A DNA stretch of 64,000 nt from Mangrovibacter yixingensis (GTDB taxonomy: Bacteria > Pseudomonadota > Gammaproteobacteria > Enterobacterales > Enterobacteriaceae): contig NZ_JAIVKM010000007.1 of the NCBI RefSeq assembly GCF_020523985.1, forward strand, positions 62,001 through 126,000, read 5' to 3'. The position numbers and the translations under genes are program-made. A model generated the notes under the pieces. It made no database searches and had not been told where the DNA came from. It worked only from the letters and a program-made list of their open reading frames with translations. Positions 60,811 to 64,000 of this stretch are shown here, piece by piece (the stretch's first letter is position 1; every line of letters begins with the position of its first letter).

Positions 60811-62907
60811 TCAGGTAAGGTTACCCACAATTGCCAACTCACACTCATCAGGAACTTCGTTGTAAGAAAGCACATGTAGCCCACCCGCAAATAACCGTGC
60901 ATAACGAGAAATGACTGGGCGCAACTGTGGAGCCACCAGCAATACAGGTGGCAGGCGTTTGGCTTTCATTTGCTCCTGCACCATCGGCAAGGTTTGCTGC
61001 AACTGGGACAAGATATTAGGGTCGACCGGGAAACTGTCCAGTGCCACTTTACCCCCCTGTTGTGCCTGATTCAGGGCATTAAGCAGCATGGTTTCCAGTG
61101 CATTATCCAGCGTCCATGCCGATAACCCGGAACGCTCACCATTGATTTGGTTAATCAATGCACGGCGCAGGGCATAACGCACATCGGATGTCAGCAACAA
61201 GGGGTCTTTTGTCAGAGCTGAACTTTCCAGCAAAGTAGCTGCAATACTGACGATATCTTTCAGGGAGACTTGCTCAAGTAATAACTGGCGATATACACGT
61301 AATAGCAACGAGTAGTTAAGCGCCTGCGCCAGGTCTTCGGCCAGTTTAGGGGCCAGGCTCGCAAGGCGTGAATTCAGGTGAGTAATATCATCGTAATTAA
61401 ATAGTGCAGGTAAATGTTCGCGCGCCAGTTTGTTAACATGGGTCGCCACTACACTTGCGCAATCAACCACCTGGTAACCCAGTTGCAGTGCCTGCGCTTT
61501 TTGCTCCTGTGTAATCCACACGACTGCCATACCATAAGCCGGGTCGGTATCCAGCACACCATCAATCTCGCCATATAAATCGGCGCCAGGTATCGCCATC
61601 AATTTATCGGCGTGGACTTCACCAGTTCCAGCATGTACCCCATTGATATACAAAGCATATTGCGCAGGTTTTAGGCGGAAGTTTTCCCGTATCCGAATCT
61701 CTGGCAATAATACGCCGCTCTGCTCGGAAACGACCTGGCGCACACCACGAATGCGCTGGCTCAGTGGGCTGGTACCAGAAGAGTCAATCAGAGAAACCAG
61801 TTTATAGCCCAGGTTCAGGCCAATGGGTTCAACGACAGGGATCGTTTCCCAGCTCACGTCTGCCGTAGATTCAGGTGCCAGTGCTGATTGTACTTCCACC
61901 ATGTCCGCTTCACTGTCAGCAGGAGTGATTCGCCGCCCTTGCCGCCAGGCCGCAAATAGCAACAGTGCGGTAAAACACAGAAACGCAATGTGTGGCATAC
62001 CCGGTACAACAGCCAGGATAAACATCACGAACGCCGCGGTGTAAAGCACCTTCGGGTTTGCCAGCAACTGGCTTTTCACTTCGTGGCTGACATCATTTCC
62101 TTCACTGACACGTGTGACAATGATCGCCGCAGAGGTCGCCAGCAGTAACGAGGGGATTTGTGCGGCCAGGCCATCACCAATAGTCAGCAGTACATACTGG
62201 CGAAACGCCATAGAGGCACTGAGATCATGCTGGAAAATCCCGATACTCACGCCGCCAATCACGTTTATAACCAGCACCATGATCCCGGCAATAGCATCCC
62301 CGCGGACAAATTTAGACGCACCATCCATTGCGCCATAGAAATCCGCTTCTTTGCTCACTTCCTGGCGGCGGGTACGAGCCTGTTGTTGATCAATCAGCCC
62401 GGCATTCAGATCGGCGTCAATCGCCATCTGTTTACCAGGTAGGGCATCCAGTGTGAAACGAGCGGAAACTTCAGAGATACGCTCCGCCCCCTTGGTTACC
62501 ACCACAAAGTTGATGATCATGAGAATCATAAATACGACGAAACCCACAACAAAATCACCGCCGATCACCACCTGACCAAAAGCTTCAATAACTTTACCGG
62601 CCGCGCCTTCGCCTTCATGGCCTTTTAGCAACACTACGCGTGTAGAAGCCACGTTCAACGTCAGGCGCATTAGGGTGGTAATCAGTAGCAGCGTCGGAAA
62701 TATCGCGAAATCCAGTGGCCTCTGCATGTTCACTGATACCAGCAGCACCATTACCGCAAGTACAATATTGAAGGTGAACAGGATATCCAGCACCATTGGC
62801 GACAAAGGTAGAATGACCATTGCCAGGATACTGAGGAGAAGAACGGGAACCCCGACATGCGCCCGGCGTAACGCCGCCACGGCAGGTGCTAACTTACTAC
62901 TCGCCAT
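60811..62907 (-). CDS. flhA: FlhA-type flagellar export gate protein
   Basis: 698 residues. The N-terminal half has eight membrane segments and the signature GKQMAIDADLNAGLIDQQQA with EADFYGAMDGASKFVRGDAI, conserved in all FHIPEP export gates. The C-terminal cytoplasmic domain includes RIRENFRLKPAQYALYINGV. It drives proton-powered export of flagellar subunits. The sequence is clearly distinct from the E. coli primary FlhA, and no flhE follows, so it fits a lateral (Flag-2) system better. It overlaps flhB by 11 bases. Confidence 0.93.
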   Translation of the reverse strand: MASSKLAPAVAALRRAHVGVPVLLLSILAMVILPLSPMVLDILFTFNIVLAVMVLLVSVNMQRPLDFAIFPTLLLITTLMRLTLNVASTRVVLLKGHEGEGAAGKVIEAFGQVVIGGDFVVGFVVFMILMIINFVVVTKGAERISEVSARFTLDALPGKQMAIDADLNAGLIDQQQARTRRQEVSKEADFYGAMDGASKFVRGDAIAGIMVLVINVIGGVSIGIFQHDLSASMAFRQYVLLTIGDGLAAQIPSLLLATSAAIIVTRVSEGNDVSHEVKSQLLANPKVLYTAAFVMFILAVVPGMPHIAFLCFTALLLFAAWRQGRRITPADSEADMVEVQSALAPESTADVSWETIPVVEPIGLNLGYKLVSLIDSSGTSPLSQRIRGVRQVVSEQSGVLLPEIRIRENFRLKPAQYALYINGVHAGTGEVHADKLMAIPGADLYGEIDGVLDTDPAYGMAVVWITQEQKAQALQLGYQVVDCASVVATHVNKLAREHLPALFNYDDITHLNSRLASLAPKLAEDLAQALNYSLLLRVYRQLLLEQVSLKDIVSIAATLLESSALTKDPLLLTSDVRYALRRALINQINGERSGLSAWTLDNALETMLLNALNQAQQGGKVALDSFPVDPNILSQLQQTLPMVQEQMKAKRLPPVLLVAPQLRPVISRYARLFAGGLHVLSYNEVPDECELAIVGNLT

Positions 62908-64000
62908 AAGATTGTAAGACCTCTTTGGGAATGGAAATTTGACGGTTCAGATGTGGCTCTGTTGCTTGCCCGGCACGCCAGGCTTTAATCTGCATGACAT
63001 ATGTAAGTACGTGAGCAATGGCCCGGTACAAGGTTGCCGGTATTTGTTGGTTCACTTTGGTGGTGTAATACACCGCGCGCGCCAGGGGCGGAAATTCAAC
63101 GATTTCCACCTGATGCTCTTGCGCCAGCTCACGGATCACCCGTGCGATATCATCAGCACCTTTGGCGACAATCCACGGTGCCTGCGCTTTTTCAGGGTCA
63201 TATTTTAGAGCCACGGCAAAGTGCGTTGGGTTGGTTATCACTACATCAGCGGTGGGAACGGTGCGCCGCATTTGGCCCATGGCCATTTGCCGTTGCAACT
63301 GGCGGATACGGCCTTTGATTTGTGGGTTTCCATCATTGTTTTTGTGCTCTTCTTTCACCTCCTGTTTGGTCATTTTCATCTTTTTGGTAAACAGGAAGTT
63401 GCTCAGCGGAATATCGAGCACAGCAAACACCACCATCACGGCAATAAACCACACTAATACGTGGTACAAAATGGAGAACCCCTGGTGAATGCCCTGCATT
63501 AAATAGAGACGTTGCAGGTGCAGCAGGTTGCTCATCTCGCTTAAGACCATGGAGTAAATAACCCCTAAAATAATTGCACATTTAAGGATCATCTTGCCCA
63601 CATCAGACATATGGCTGGCAGCAAAAATCCGCTTTACTCCGCTGAGTGGACTGAGTTTTTTAAAATCAGGCTTGAGTTTGCTCAGTGCCACATTCCATCC
63701 ACCCGGCACCAGGCTTGCCGCCATGCATACCAGCGGGATAGGTAACAAAGAAAAAATAACTCTAAGCAATACCCAGATATTGACCTGTGCAAATTGTTTT
63801 AACGCTTCCGGGTCATGGGTTTGCCCGGCCAGGCTTTCAATAGCGGCAAAAGATTCCCCTACAAGGTCGCGATACCAGGGCAGACATGCACTTATCACCA
63901 TAAAAGAAGCCACCAACCCGGCGGCTGTAGTCATGTCTTTTGAACGGGGAAGGTCCCCCTTTTCACGCGCCTTACGCAGTTTCCCCGGGGTGGGTTTTTC
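62897..64000 (-). CDS. flhB: FlhB-type flagellar export switch protein (cut by window end)
   Basis: The visible frame (367 residues) starts inside the protein at EKPTPGKLRKAREKGDLPRS and ends LNRQISIPKEVLQSYGE. Four membrane helices are followed by the autocleavage motif NPTH (in ADVVITNPTHFAVALKYDPE), which switches substrate from hook to filament. The first few residues lie beyond the window. Sequence distance from primary FlhB, especially in the C-terminal domain, supports a lateral type. It is upstream of flhA in the same operon. Confidence 0.92.
   Translation of the reverse strand, partial: EKPTPGKLRKAREKGDLPRSKDMTTAAGLVASFMVISACLPWYRDLVGESFAAIESLAGQTHDPEALKQFAQVNIWVLLRVIFSLLPIPLVCMAASLVPGGWNVALSKLKPDFKKLSPLSGVKRIFAASHMSDVGKMILKCAIILGVIYSMVLSEMSNLLHLQRLYLMQGIHQGFSILYHVLVWFIAVMVVFAVLDIPLSNFLFTKKMKMTKQEVKEEHKNNDGNPQIKGRIRQLQRQMAMGQMRRTVPTADVVITNPTHFAVALKYDPEKAQAPWIVAKGADDIARVIRELAQEHQVEIVEFPPLARAVYYTTKVNQQIPATLYRAIAHVLTYVMQIKAWRAGQATEPHLNRQISIPKEVLQSYGE

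Noticed and set aside
1-64000. tRNA, rRNA, CRISPR arrays, complete insertion sequences or prophage modules
   Set aside because: None was seen. Direct repeats present are gene duplications or the large intergenic repeats; no regular repeat-spacer array and no transposase of an IS family were found apart from the Rpn-type gene.

Overview
The window is chromosomal DNA from an Enterobacteriaceae bacterium, probably in the Enterobacter/Kosakonia/Klebsiella range. The left edge carries yidH, yidG and emrD, which closely match the E. coli versions, and the right part carries a Klebsiella-type phytase, TyrB- and AroP-like genes and flagellar export genes. The genus is an inference. No tRNA, rRNA, CRISPR array or complete insertion sequence was seen.

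Layout. (1) 1-3537: yidH (cut by the window edge), yidG, a secreted GH5-like glycosidase, emrD and a GNAT acetyltransferase. (2) 3538-4597: an AT-rich stretch without a gene, holding a good CRP-like site and a terminator-like hairpin. (3) 4598-33665: a complete type VI secretion system (T6SS). All thirteen core parts are present (tssA-C, hcp, tssE-G, clpV, vgrG, tssJ-M), together with the phosphorylation switch (kinase ppkA, phosphatase pppA, FHA protein, tagF) and tagJ. Two accessory pockets interrupt it. One lies between tssC and hcp (small AT-rich ORFs). The other follows hcp and holds four genes for small exported proteins, including a Tai4-like immunity protein and a frameshifted LprI-type lysozyme-inhibitor gene.

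(4) 33822-50427: the effector island. VgrG is followed by a DUF1795 (Eag-like) gene, two homologous muramidase effectors with unrelated immunity candidates, a recombination scar, and an Eag chaperone feeding a 1460-residue PAAR-Rhs protein with an AHH-type nuclease tip and its immunity gene. Downstream is a graveyard of displaced Rhs cassettes: a 1.6 kb copy of the Rhs core broken by a hairpin-rich insert and carrying an ADP-ribosyltransferase-like tip, and a short Rhs remnant with an unrecognised third tip. Repeated tail fragments of an ADP-ribosylglycohydrolase gene and a DUF805 gene separate the cassettes; the intact tail stands at 48917-50427. The tip and immunity genes are strikingly AT-rich against the GC-rich Rhs core.

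(5) 50533-51974: a Ner-like regulator and an Rpn-family nuclease. (6) 52126-54135: a probable operon of a KdgM-type porin and a phytase, followed by a cluster of four hairpins. (7) 54602-58879: an aromatic amino-acid locus, with tyrB and yitT on one strand, an Lrp-family regulator, and a divergent aroP-like permease; a shared TTTTGTGCRT motif occurs in both control regions. (8) 58902-60046: three long direct repeats with conserved hairpins and no credible gene. (9) 60356-64000: a DUF1471 periplasmic protein, then flhA and flhB on the minus strand (flhB cut by the window end), probably the end of a lateral-type flagellar operon.

How it works together: TssJLM form the envelope complex, TssK/F/G/E/A the baseplate, TssBC the sheath, Hcp the tube and VgrG the spike; ClpV recycles the sheath. 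PpkA, Fha, PppA and TagF set when it fires. Muramidases and Rhs toxins are the payload, and the genes beside them protect the producer.
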